64,000 nt of DNA from Sepiola atlantica (Eukaryota; Mollusca; Cephalopoda; Sepiida; Sepiolidae): assembly GCA_963556195.1 (NCBI GenBank), contig CAUVYP010000244.1:1798001-1862000 (forward strand), written 5' to 3'. This document shows positions 1 to 10,500 of the stretch, in pieces; the first letter of the stretch is position 1, and every line of letters starts with the position of its first letter. The notes below the pieces were generated by a model. The model worked only from the letters and a program-made list of their open reading frames with translations. It was not told the origin of the DNA and did no database searches. Position numbers and translations under genes: made by a program.

Positions 1-143
1 ACATTTATTCGAATTGTGCCACGAAACTTTGCAGACAGTCGCGGAGACACATTTTCTACTGAAGTACCAAGTTTCAGAAGTGCAGCTCTTGTACTGCCGG
101 AGATATGTCGATACAAACTGAATACGCAAAACATCAACAAAAT
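1..143 (+). repeat. Partial satellite unit at left edge
   Basis: This is the last 143 bases of a box-1 unit with 'gtgccacg' and 'cacattttc'. It matches the corresponding part of the A unit at 43,834-44,019, so the long-range match described for 1-3,863 runs off the left edge of the window. Confidence 0.95.
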
Positions 144-1073
144 TTAGCGCGTTTTAAAGTTGATATCGCTTTTGTTTATAACTTCCACATTTATTCGAAT
201 TGTGCAACGAAACTTTGCAGACAGTCGCGGAGCCACATTTTCTACTGAAGTACCAAGTTTCAGAAGTGCAACTCTTGTACTGCTGGAGATATGTCGATAC
301 AAAATGAATACGCAAAACATCAACAAAATTTAGCGCGTTTTAAAGTTGATATCGCTTTTGTTTATAACTTCCACGTTTATTCGAATTGTGCAACGAAACT
401 TTGCAGACAGTCGCGGAGACACATGTTCTACTGAAGTACCAAGTCTCAGAAGTGCAGCTCTTGTACTGCCGGAGATATGTCGATACAAACTGAATACGCA
501 AAACATCAACAAAATTTAGCGCGTTTTAAAGTTGATATCGCTTTTGTTTATAACTTCCACATTTATTCGAATTGTGCAACGAAACTTTGTAGACAGTCGC
601 GGAGACACATTTTCTACTGAAGTATTTAGTTTCAGAAGTGCAGCTCTTGTACTGCCGGAGATATGTCGATACAAACTGAATACGCAAAACATCAACAAAA
701 TTTAGCGCGTTTTAAAGTTGATATCGCTTTTGTTTATAACTTCCACATTTATTCGAATTGTGCAACGAAACTTTGTAGACAGTCGCGGAGACACATTTTC
801 TACTGAAGTATTTAGTTTCAGAAGTGCAGCTCTTGCACTGCCGGAGATATGTCGATACAAACTGAATACGCAAAACATCAACAAAATTTAGCGCGTTTTA
901 AAGTTGATATCGCTTTTGTTTATAACTTCCACATTTATTCGAATTGTGCAACGAAACTTTGTAGACAGTCGCGGAGACACATTTTCTACTGAAGTATTTA
1001 GTTTCAGAAGTGCAGCTCTTGTACTGCCGGAGATATGTCGATACAAACTGAATACGCAAAACATCAACAAAAT

Positions 1074-2189
1074 TTAGCGCGTTTTAAAGTTGATATCGCT
1101 TTTGTTTATATCTTCCACATTAATTCGAATTGTGCAACGAAACTTTGCAGACAGTCTCGAATAGGCCTCCTCTACTGAAGTACCAAGTTTCAGAAGTGCA
1201 GCTCTTGCACTGCCGGAGATATGTCGATACAAACTGAATACGCAAAACATCAACAAAATTTAGCGCGTTTTAAAGTTGATATCGCTTTTGTTTATAACTT
1301 CCACATTTATTCGAATTGTGCCACGAAACTTTGCAGACAGTCGCGGAGCCACATTTTCTACTCAAGTACAAAGTTTCAGAAGTGCAGCTCTTGTACTGCC
1401 GGAGATATGTCGATACCAACTTAATACCCAAAACATCAACAAAATTTAGCGCGTTTTAAAGTTGATATCGCTTTTGTTTATAACTTCCACATTTATTCGA
1501 ATTGTGCAACGAAACTTTGTAGACAGTCGCGGAGACACATTTTCTACTGAAGTATTTAGTTTCAGAAGTGCAGCTCTTGTACTGCCGGAGATATGTCGAT
1601 ACAAACTGAATACGCAAAACATCAACAAAATTTAGCGCGTTTTAAAGTTGATATCGCTTTTGTTTATAACTTCCACATTTATTCGAATTGTGCAACGAAA
1701 CTTTGTAGACAGTCGCGGAGACACATTTTCTACTGAAGTATTTAGTTTCAGAAGTGCAGCTCTTGTACTGCCGGAGATATGTCGATACAAACTGAATACG
1801 CAAAACATCAACAAAATTTAGCGCGTTTTAAAGTTGATATCGCTTTTGTTTATATCTTCCACATTAATTCGAATTGTGCAACGAAACTTTGCAGACAGTC
1901 TCGAATAGGCCTCCTCTACTGAAGTACCAAGTTTCAGAAGTGCAGCTCTTGCACTGCCGGAGATATGTCGATACAAACTGAATACGCAAAACATCAACAA
2001 AATTTAGCGCGTTTTAAAGTTGATATCGCTTTTGTTTATAACTTCCACATTTATTCGAATTGTGCCACGAAACTTTGCAGACAGTCGCGGAGCCACATTT
2101 TCTACTGAAGTACCAAGTTTCAGAAGTGCAGCTCTTGTACTGCCGGAGATATGTCGATACCAACTTAATACGCAAAACATCAACAAAAT
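1074..2189 (+). repeat. D-G-C-C four-unit tandem repeat
   Basis: Units run D (1,074), G (1,260), C (1,446), C (1,632), then D (1,818) and G (2,004): a 744-bp four-unit block and the start of its repeat. Both D units share 'gctcttgcac', and both G units share 'ccaacttaat'. The same arrangement sits at 45,136-46,251. A version at 55,179-56,294 has two D units and one C, so this short block has kept changing size. Confidence 0.8.
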
Positions 2190-2747
2190 TTAGCGCGTTT
2201 TAAAGTTGATATCGCTTTTGTTTATAACTTCCACATTTATTCGAATTGTGCAACAACACTTTGCAGACAGTCGCGGAGACACAAGTCCTACTGCAGTACC
2301 AAGTTTCAGAAGTGCAGCTCTTGTACTGCCGGAGATATGTCGATACAAACTGAATACGCAAAACATCAACAAAATTTAGCGCGTTTTAAAGTTGATATCG
2401 CTTTTGTTTATAACTTCCACATTTATTCGAATTGTGCAACGAAACTTTGCAGACAGTCCTGAATAGGCCTCCTCTACTGAAGTACCAAGTTTCAGAAGTG
2501 CAGCTCTTGTACTGCCGGAGATATGTCGATACAAACTGAATACGCAAAACATCAACAAGATTTAGCGCGTTTTAAAGTTGATATCGCTTTTGTTTATAAC
2601 TTCCACATTTATTCGAATTGTGCCACGAAACTTTGCAGACAGTCGCGGAGACACATTTTCTACTGAAGTACCAAGTTTCAGAAGTGCAGCTCTTGTACTG
2701 CCGGAGACATGTCGATACAAACTGAATACGCAAAACATCACCAAAAT
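2190..2747 (+). repeat. H-I-J signature trimer, copy 1
   Basis: Three distinctive units in fixed order: H with 'caacaacac' and 'caagtcctactgcag', I with 'cctgaataggcctcctc', and J with 'gagacatgtcg' ending 'atcacc'. The set occurs eight times in the window and marks higher-order repeat starts. Confidence 0.85.
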
Positions 2748-2796
2748 TTAGCGCGTTTTAAAGTTGATATCGCTTTTGTTTATAACTTCCACATTT

Positions 2797-2816
2797 ATTC
2801 GAATTGTGCAACGAAA
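2797..2816 (-). other. ATTCGAAT palindrome with adjacent TTTCGTTG motif
   Basis: Nearly every unit has the perfect 8-bp palindrome ATTCGAAT followed by 'tgtgcaacgaaa'. On the minus strand this reads TTTCGTTGCACAATTCG. The first eight bases fit the start of the mammalian CENP-B box, and 10 of 17 positions fit overall, but the CGGG half that CENP-B needs is absent. It is a possible protein-binding site only. K and N units break the palindrome, and H units change 'caacgaaac' to 'caacaacac'. Confidence 0.3.
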
Positions 2817-2830
2817 CTTTGCAGACAGTC

Positions 2831-2842
2831 GCGGAGACACAT
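2831..2842. other. Box-1 form of the dimorphic 12-bp segment
   Basis: In box-1 units this segment reads 'gcggagacacat'. Common sub-forms are 'gcggagacacatg' (B), 'gcggagccac' (G) and 'gcggaaacac' (F). It lies about 15 bp downstream of the ATTCGAAT/'caacgaaa' motif on the plus strand. No binding protein is known to me for it. Confidence 0.6.
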
Positions 2843-2933
2843 TTTCTACTGAAGTACCAAGTTTCAGAAGTGCAGCTCTTGTACTGCCGGAGATATGTCG
2901 ATACAAACTGAATACGCAAAACATCAACAAAAT

Positions 2934-3119
2934 TTAGCGCGTTTTAAAGTTGATATCGCTTTTGTTTATAACTTCCACATTTATTCGAATTGTGCAACGA
3001 AACTTTGCAGACAGTCTCGAATAGGCCTTTTCTACTGAAGTACCAAGTTTCAGAAGTGCAGCTCTTGTACTGCCGGAGATATGTCGATACAAACTGAATA
3101 CGCAAAACATCAACAAAAT
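2934..3119 (+). repeat. Reference unit, box-2 type (E)
   Basis: The unit directly after the A reference is the same apart from positions 84-95, where it has 'tcgaataggcct'. Six of those 12 bases differ from the A unit, and the flanks are identical by eye. Units D, E, I, L and M, and a variant with 'ggaatcggcc', all carry relatives of this box. Roughly three in ten units are of this class. Confidence 0.85.
3017..3028. other. Box-2 form of the dimorphic 12-bp segment
   Basis: The same unit positions (84-95) read 'tcgaataggcct' here. The sequence contains the palindrome AGGCCT and a TCGAAT that echoes the unit's ATTCGAAT palindrome. Sub-forms are 'ctgaataggcct' (I), 'tcaactaggcct' (L), 'tcaaataggcct' (M) and 'tggaatcggcct' (16,693 and relatives). 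The AGGCC core is the most constant part. Confidence 0.6.
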
Positions 3120-4049
3120 TTAGCGCGTTTTAAAGTTGATATCGCTTTTGTTTATAACTTCAACATTTATTCGAATTGTGCAACGAAACTTTGCAGACAG
3201 TCGCGGAGACACATGTTCTACTGAAGTACCAAGTTTCAGAAGTGCAGCTCTTGTACTGCCGGAGATATGTCGATACAAACTGAATACGCAAAACATCAAC
3301 AAAATTTAGCGCGTTTTAAAGTTGATATCGCTTTTGTTAATAACTTCTACATTTATTCGAATTGTGCAACGAAACTTTGCAGACAGTCGCGGAGACACAT
3401 GTTCTACTGAAGTACCAAGTTTCAGAAGTGCAACTCTTGTACTGCCGGAGATATGTCGATACAAACTGAATACGCAAAACATCAACAAAATTTAGCGCGT
3501 TTTAAAGTTGATATCGCTTTTGTTTATAACTTCCACATTTATTCGAATTGTGCAACGAAACTTTGCAGACAGTCGCGGAGACACATGTTCTACTGAAGTA
3601 CCAAGTTTCAGAAGTGCAGCTCTTGTACTGCCGGAGATATGTCGATGCAAACTGAATACGCAAAACATCAACAAAATTTAGCGCGTTTTAAAGTTGATAT
3701 CGCTTTTGTTTATAACTTCCACATTTATTCGAATTGTGCAACGAAACTTTGTAGACAGTCGCGGAGACACATTTTCTACTGAAGTAGTAAGTTTCAGAAG
3801 TGCAGCTCTTGTACTGCCAGAGATATGTCGATACAAACTGAATACGCAAAACATCAACAAAATTTAGCGCGTTTTAAAGTTGATATCGCTTTTGTTTATA
3901 TCTTCCACATTAATTCGAATTGTGCAACGAAACTTTGCAGACAGTCTCGAATAGGCCTCCTCTACTGAAGTACCAAGTTTCAGAAGTGCACCTCTTGTAC
4001 TGCCGGAGATATGTCGATACAAACTGAATACGCAAAACATCAACAAAAT

Positions 4050-4420
4050 TTAGCGCGTTTTAAAGTTGATATCGCTTTTGTTTATAACTTTCACATTTAT
4101 TCGAATTGTGCAACGAAACTTTGCAAACAGTCTCAACTAGGCCTTTTCTGCTGAAGTACCAAGTTTCAGAAGTGCACCTCTTGTACTGCCGGAGATATGT
4201 CGATACAAACTGAATACGCAAAACATCAACAAAATTTAGCGCGTTTTAAAGTTGATATCGCTTTTGTTTATAACTTCCACATTTTTCGTATTGTGCAACG
4301 AAACTTTGCAGACAGTCGCGGAGACACATTTTCTACTGAAGTACCAAGTTTCAGAAGTGCAGCTCTTGTACTGCCGGAGATATGTCGATACAAACTGAAT
4401 ACGCAAAACATCAACAAAAT
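4050..4420 (+). repeat. L-K linked unit pair (type example)
   Basis: The L unit has 'caactaggcc', 'ctgctgaag' and 'gcacctcttg' and is always followed by a K unit. L units start at 4,050, 8,885, 20,782, 21,340, 22,827, 27,661, 40,488 and 43,277, and all eight precede K. Some K units lack an L partner, mostly after D units. Confidence 0.8.
4236..4420 (+). repeat. K subfamily unit, 185 bp (type example)
   Basis: 'catttttcgtattg' replaces consensus 'catttattcgaattg', giving a 185-bp unit. Further K units start at 9,071, 11,674, 13,719, 13,904, 17,251, 19,296, 19,481, 20,968, 21,526, 23,013, 26,174, 27,847, 29,520, 32,495, 34,354, 35,841, 37,886, 39,373, 40,674 and 43,463. All but 20,968 are 185 bp. 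None occurs right of 43,648. Nearly all are followed by an F-like unit. Confidence 0.85.
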
Positions 4421-6838
4421 TTAGCGCGTTTTAAAGTTGATATCGCTTTTGTTTATAACTTCCACATTTATTCGAATTGTGCAACGAAACTTTGCAGACA
4501 GTCGCGGAAACACATTTTCTACTGAGGTACCAAGTCTCAGAAGTGCAGCTCTTGTACTGCCGGAGATATGTCGATACGAACTGAATACGCAAAACATCAA
4601 CAAAATTTAGCGCGTTTTAAAGTTGATATCGCTTTTGTTTATAACTTCCACATTTATTCGAATTGTGCAACGAAACTTTGCAGACAGTCGCGGAGACACA
4701 TGTTCTACTGAAGTACCAAGTTTCAGAAGTGCAGCTCTTGTACTGCCGGAGATATGTCAATACAAACTGAATACGCAAAACATCAACAAAATTTAGCGCG
4801 TTTTAAAGTTGATATCGCTTTTGTTTATAACTTCCACATTTATTCGAATTGTGCAACGAAACTTTGCAGACAGTCTCGAATAGGCCTTTTCTACTGAAGT
4901 ACCAAGTTTCAGAAGTGCAGCTCTTGTACTGCCGGAGATATGTCGATACAAACTGAATACGCAAAACATCAACAAAATTTAGCGCGTTTTAAAGTTGATA
5001 TCGCTTTTGTTTATAACTTCCACATTTATTCGAATTGTGCAACGAAACTTTGCAGACAGTCGCGGAGACACATTTTCTACTGAAGTACCAAGTTTCAGAA
5101 GTGCAGCTCTTGTACTGCCGGATATATGTCGATACAAACTGAATACGCAAAACATCAACAAAATTGAGCGCGTTTTAAAGTTGATATCGCTTTTGTTTAT
5201 AACTTCCACATTTATTCGAATTGTGCAACGAAACTTTGTAGACAGTCGCGGAGACACATTTTCTACTGAAGTATTTAGTTTCAGAAGTGCAGCTCTTGTA
5301 CTGCCGGAGATATGTCGATACAAACTGAATACGCAAAACATCAACAAAATTTAGCGCGTTTTAAAGTTGATATCGCTTTTGTTTATATCTTCCACATTAA
5401 TTCGAATTGTGCAACGAAACTTTGCAGACAGTCTCGAATAGGCCTCCTCTACTGAAGTACCAAGTTTCAGAAGTGCAGCTCTTGTACTGCCGGAGATATG
5501 TCGATACAAACTGAATACGCAAAACATCAACAAAATTTAGCGCGTTTTAAAGTTGATATCGCTTTTGTTTATAACTTTCACATTTATTCGAATTGTGCAA
5601 CGAAACTTTGCAGACAGTCTCGAATAGGCCTTTTCTACTGAAGTACCAAGTTTCAGAAGTGCAGCTCTTGTACTGCCGGAGATATGTCGATACAAACTGA
5701 ATACGCAAAACATCAACAAAATTTAGCGCGTTTTAAAGTTGATATCGCTTTTGTTTATAACTTCCACATTTATTCGAATTGTGCAACGAAACTTTGCAGA
5801 CAGTCTCGAATAAGCCTTTTCTACTAAAGTACCAAGTTTCAGAAGTGCAGCTCTTGTACTGCCGGAGATATTTCGATACAAACTGAATACGCAAAACATC
5901 AACAAAATTTAGCGCGTTTTAAAGTTGATATCGCTTTTGTTTATAACTTCCACATTTATTCGAATTGTGCAACGAAACTTTGCAGACAGTCGCGGAAACA
6001 CATTTTCTACTAGGGTACCAAGTCTCATAAGTGCAGCTCCTGTACTGCCGGAGATATGTCGATACAAACTGAATACGCAAAACATCAACAAAATTTAGCG
6101 CGTTTTAAAGTTGATATCGCTTTTGTTTATAACTTCCACATTTATTCGAATTGTGCCACGAAACTTTGCAGACAGTCGCGGAGACACATTTTCTACTGAA
6201 GTACCAAGTTTCAGAAGTGCAGCTCTTGTACTGCCGGAGATATGTCGATACAAACTGAATACGCAAAACATCAACAAAATTTAGCGCGTTTTAAAGTTGA
6301 TATCGCTTTTGTTTATAACTTCCACATTTATTCGAATTGTGCAACGAAACTTTGCAGACAGTCGCGGAGACATATTTTCGATTGAAGTACCAAGTTTCAG
6401 AAGTGCAACTCTTGTACTGCCGGAGATATGTCGATACAAACTGAATACGCAAAACATCAACAAAATTTAGCGCGTTTTAAAGTTGATATCGCTTTTGTTT
6501 ATAACTTCCACGTTTATTCGAATTGTGCAACGAAACTTTGCAGACAGTCGCGGAGACACATGTTCTACTGAAGTGCCAAGTCTCAGAAGTGCAGCTCTTG
6601 TACTGCCGGAGATATGTCGATACAAACTGAATACGCAAAACATCAACAAAATTTAGCGCGTTTTAAAGTTGATATCGCTTTTGTTTATATCTTCCACATT
6701 AATTCGAATTGTGCAACGAAACTTTGCAGACAGTCTCGAATAGGCCTCCTCTACTGAAGTACCAAGTTTCAGAAGTGCAGCTCTTGCACTGCCGGAGATA
6801 TGTCGATACAAACTGAATACGCAAAACATCAACAAAAT

Positions 6839-7024
6839 TTAGCGCGTTTTAAAGTTGATATCGCTTTTGTTTATAACTTCCACATTTATTCGAATTGTGC
6901 CACGAAACTTTGCAGACAGTCGCGGAGCCACATTTTCTACTGAAGTATTTAGTTTCAGATTTGCAGCTCTTGTACTGCCGGAGATATGTCGATACAAACT
7001 GAATACGCAAAACATCAACAAAAT
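6839..7024 (+). repeat. Chimeric unit, G start and C end
   Basis: It begins as a G unit ('gtgccacg', 'gagccacattttc') and continues with the C mark 'tatttagtttcag', then a private 'atttgcagc'. A crossover between G and C units in register around 6,945 would give this. Confidence 0.6.
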
Positions 7025-7582
7025 TTAGCGCGTTTTAAAGTTGATATCGCTTTTGTTTATAACTTCCACATTTATTCGAATTGTGCAACAACACTTTGCA
7101 GACAGTCGCGGAGACACAAGTCCTACTGCAGTACCAAGTTTCAGAAGTGCAGCTCTTGTACTGCCGGAGATATGTCGATACAAACTGAATACGCAAAACA
7201 TCAACAAAATTTAGCGCGTTTTAAAGTTGATATCGCTTTTGTTTATAACTTCCACATTTATTCGAATTGTGTAACGAAACTTTGCAGACAATCCTGAATA
7301 GGCCTCCTCTACTGAAGTACCAAGTTTCAGAAGTGCAGCTCTTGTACTGCCGGAGATATGTCGATACAAACTGAATACGCAAAACATCAACAAGATTTAG
7401 CGCGTTTTAAAGTTGAGATCGCTTTTGTTTATAACTTCCACATTTATTCGAATTGTGCAACGAAACTTTGCAGACAGTCGCGGAGACACATTTTCTACTG
7501 AAGTACCAAGTTTCAGAAGTGCAGCTCTTGTACTGCCGGAGACATGTCGATACAAACTGAATACGCAAAACATCACCAAAAT
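7025..7582 (+). repeat. H-I-J signature trimer, copy 2
   Basis: This copy lies 26 units after copy 1. Small private changes are 'gtgtaacg' and 'acaatcctg' in the I unit and 'gttgagatc' in the J unit. No further copy follows for 29.6 kb. Confidence 0.85.
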
Positions 7583-10500
7583 TTAGCGCGTTTTAAAGTT
7601 GATATCGCTTTTGTTTATAACTTCCACATTTATTCGAATTGTGCAACGAAACTTTGCAGACAGTCGCGGAGACACATTTTCTACTGAATAACCAAGTTTC
7701 AGAAGTGCAGCTCTTGTACTGCCGGAGATATGTCGATACAAACTGAATACGCAAAACATCAACAAAATTTAGCGCGTTTTAAAGTTGATATCGCTTTTGT
7801 TTATAACTTCCACATTTATTCGAATTGTGCAACGAAACTTTGCAGACAGTCTCGAATAGGCCTTTACTACTGAAGTACCAAGTTTCAGAAGTGCAGCTCT
7901 TGTACTGCCGGAGATATGTCGATACAAACTGAATACGCAAAACATCAACAAAATTTAGCGCGTTTTAAAGTTGATATCGCTTTTGTTTATAACTTCAACA
8001 TTTATTCGAATTGTGCAACGAAACTTTGCAGACAGTCGCGGAGACACATGTTCTACTGAAGTACCAAGTTTTAGAAGTGCAGCTCTTGTACTGCCGGAGA
8101 TATGTCGATACAAACTGAATACGCAAAACATCAACAAAATTTAGCGCGTTTTAAAGTTGATATCGCTTTTGTTAATAACTTCTACATTTATTCGAATCGT
8201 GCAACGAAACTTTGCAGACAGTCGCGGAGACACATGTTCTACTGAAGTACCAAGTTTCAGAAGTGCAACTCTTGTACTGCCGGAGATATGTCGATACAAA
8301 CTGAATACGCAAAACATCAACAAAATTTAGCGCGTTTTAAAGTTGATATCGCTTTTGTTTATAACTTCCACATTTATTCGAATTGTGCAACGAAACTTTG
8401 CAGACAGTCGCGGAGCCACATTTTCTACTGAAGTACCAAGTTTCAGAAGTGCAGCTCTTGTACTGCCGGAGATATGTCGATACAAACTGAATACGCAAAA
8501 CATCAACAAAATTTAGCGCGTTTTAAAGTTGATATCGCTTTTGTTTATAACTTCCACATTTATTCGAATTGTGCAACGAAACTTTGTAGACAGTCGCGGA
8601 GACACATTTTCTACTGAAGTATTAAGTTTCAGAAGTGCAGCTCTTGTACTGCCGGAGATATGTCGATACAAACTGAATACGCAAAACATCAACAAAATTT
8701 AGCGCGTTTTAAAGTTGATATCGCTTTTGTTTATATCTTCCACATTAATTCCAATTGTGCAACGAAACTTTGCAGACAGTCTCGAATAGGCCTCCTCTAC
8801 TGAAGTACCAAGTTTCAGAAGTGCAGCTCTTGTACTGCCGGAGATATGTCGATACAAACTGAATACGCAAAACATCAACAAAATTTAGCGCGTTTTAAAG
8901 TTGATATCGCTTTTGTTTATAACTTTCACATTTATTCGAATTGTGCAACGAAACTTTGCAAACAGTCTCAACTAGGCCTTTTCTGCTGAAGTACCAAGTT
9001 TCAGAAGTGCACCTCTTGTACTGCCGGAGATATGTCGATACAAACTGAGTACGCAAAACATCAACAAAATTTAGCGCGTTTTAAAGTTGATATCGCTTTT
9101 GTTTATAACTTCCACATTTTTCGTATTGTGCAACGAAACTTTGCAGACAGTCGCGGAGACACATTTTCTACTGAAGTACCAAGTTTCAGAAGTGCAGCTC
9201 TTGTACTGCCGGAGATATGTCGATACAAACTGAATACGCAAAACATCAACAAAATTTAGCGCGTTTTAAAGTTGATATCGCTTTTGTTTATAACTTCCAC
9301 ATTTATTCGAATTGTGCAACGAAACTTTGCACCCAGTCGCGGAAACACATTTTCTACTGAGGTACCAAGTCTCAGAAGTGCAGCTCTTGTACTGCCGGAG
9401 ATATGTCGATACAAACTGAATACGCAAAACATCAACAAAATTTAGCGCGTTTTAAAGTTGATATCGCTTTTGTTTATAACTTCCACATTTATTCGAATTG
9501 TGCAACGAAACTTTGCAGACAGTCGCGGAGACACATGTTCTACTGAAGTACCAAGTTTCAGAAGTGCAGCTCTTGTACTGCCGGAGATATGTCAATACAA
9601 ACTGAATACGCAAAACATCAACAAAATTTAGCACGTTTTAAAGTTGATATCGCTTTTGTTTATAACTTCCACATTTATTCGAATTGTGCAACGAAACTTT
9701 GCAGACAGTCTCGAATAGGCCTTTTCTACTGAAGTACCAAGTTTCAGAAGTGCAGCTCTTGTACTGCCGGAGATATGTCGATACAAACTGAATACGCAAA
9801 ACATCAACAAAATTTAGCGCGTTTTAAAGTTGATATCGCTTTTGTTTATAACTTCCACATTTATTCGAATTGTGCAACGAAACTTTGCAGACAGTCGCGG
9901 AGACACATTTTCTACTGAAGTACCAAGTTTCAGAAGTGCAGCTCTTGTACTGCCGGATATATGTCGATACAAACTGAATACGCAAAACATCAACAAAATT
10001 TAGCGCGTTTTAAAGTTGATATCGCTTTTGTTTATAACTTCCACATTTATTCGAATTGTGCAACGAAACTTTGTAGACAGTCGCGGAGACACATTTTCTA
10101 CTGAAGTATTTAGTTTCAGAAGTGCAGCTCTTGTACTGCCGGAGATATGTCGATACAAACTGAATACGCAAAACATCAACAAAATTTAGCGCGTTTTAAA
10201 GTTGATATCGCTTTTGTTTATATCTTCCACATTAATTCGAATTGTGCAACGAAACTTTGCAGACAGTCTCGAATAGGCCTCCTCTACTGAAGTACCAAGT
10301 TTCAGAAGTGCAGCTCTTGTACTGCCGGAGATATGTCGATACAAACTGAATACGGAAAACATCAACAAAATTTAGCGCGTTTTAAAGTTGATATCGCTTT
10401 TGTTTATAACTTCCACATTTATTCGAATTGTGCAACGAAACTTTGCAGACAGTCTCGAATAGGCCTTTTCTACTGAAGTACCAAGTTTCAGAAGTGCAGC

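Larger units (their letters stand above)
2748..2933 (+). repeat. Reference consensus unit, box-1 type (A)
   Basis: This unit matches what I take as the array consensus at every position, so it is a convenient reference. In order it carries the opening 'ttagcgcgtttt', a GATATC site, 'tataacttcc', the 8-bp palindrome ATTCGAAT, 'caacgaaac', the box-1 sequence 'gcggagacacat' at unit positions 84-95, 'ctactgaag', 'cagctcttg', 'gccggagatatg' and the closing 'caacaaaat'. By eye, differences among units are densest from about unit position 84 to 125. Confidence 0.85.
1..3863 (+). repeat. Left copy of a segment repeated about 44 kb away
   Basis: Bases 1-515 match 43,877-44,391 (offset 43,876). Bases 516-3,863 match 44,578-47,925 (offset 44,062). 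The second copy has one extra C unit at 44,392-44,577. Rare shared changes show common descent rather than general similarity: 'actgctggag' and 'caaaatgaat' in the units at 144 and 44,020, and 'ccaacttaat' in the G units at 2,004 and 46,066. The match fades inside the D unit starting at 3,864. Order here is G-B-C-C-C-D-G-C-C-D-G-H-I-J-A-E-B-Brv-B-C. Confidence 0.85.
2190..7024 (+). repeat. 26-unit higher-order repeat, copy 1 (4,835 bp)
   Basis: Order is H-I-J-A-E-B-Brv-B-C-D-L-K-F-B-E-A-C-D-E-E-F-A-A-B-D-G/C, 26 units with one 185-bp K unit. The next H-I-J begins exactly 4,835 bp later. Matches with copy 2 are unit by unit from 2,190 to 5,722 (offset 4,835) and from 5,909 to 6,652 (offset 4,649, because one E unit is missing there). 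Shared rarities include 'gtcaatac' in the B units at 4,607 and 9,442 and 'gccggatatatg' in the A units at 4,979 and 9,814. Confidence 0.85.

Noticed and set aside
144..326. A 60-residue minus-strand open frame present in almost every unit
   Set aside because: The unit is 186 bp, exactly 62 codons, so any open frame in one unit repeats in all. The start is a TTG or an internal ATG, every unit closes with the same stop in 'ttagcgcg', and subfamily differences change residues freely ('NVSPRL', 'EAYSRL', 'HVSPRL'). There is no sign of coding constraint.
2797..2808. RNA polymerase III B-box or tRNA-derived origin
   Set aside because: 'attcgaattg' resembles the B-box GWTCRANNC, but the first G and last C do not match, and no A-box or tRNA fold is visible.
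2797..2816. Functional CENP-B box
   Set aside because: The CGGG part of the required core is absent, so at most a half-site remains. It is kept as a low-interest finding rather than a call.
2748..2933. Hammerhead ribozyme as found in some animal satellites
   Set aside because: 'cgaaac' and 'ctgaag' look suggestive, but the CTGANGA core is not complete on either strand, and the order and spacing of core parts do not fit.
4236..4420. K-type 185-bp length as a sequencing error in a T run
   Set aside because: The deletion is tied to neighbouring substitutions ('cgtattg') and recurs in 21 units in consistent contexts, so it is a true subfamily.
4197..4424. Plus-strand 75-residue frames at K units
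   Set aside because: They appear because the K one-base deletion shifts the plus-strand reading frame past a stop. They follow K units everywhere and have no other support.
4979..5347. A 122-residue open frame across two units, also at 35,469-35,837 and 44,950-45,318
   Set aside because: It arises only because the stop at the unit junction is mutated ('attgagcg' or 'attaagcg'). It is two satellite units read through, not a gene.
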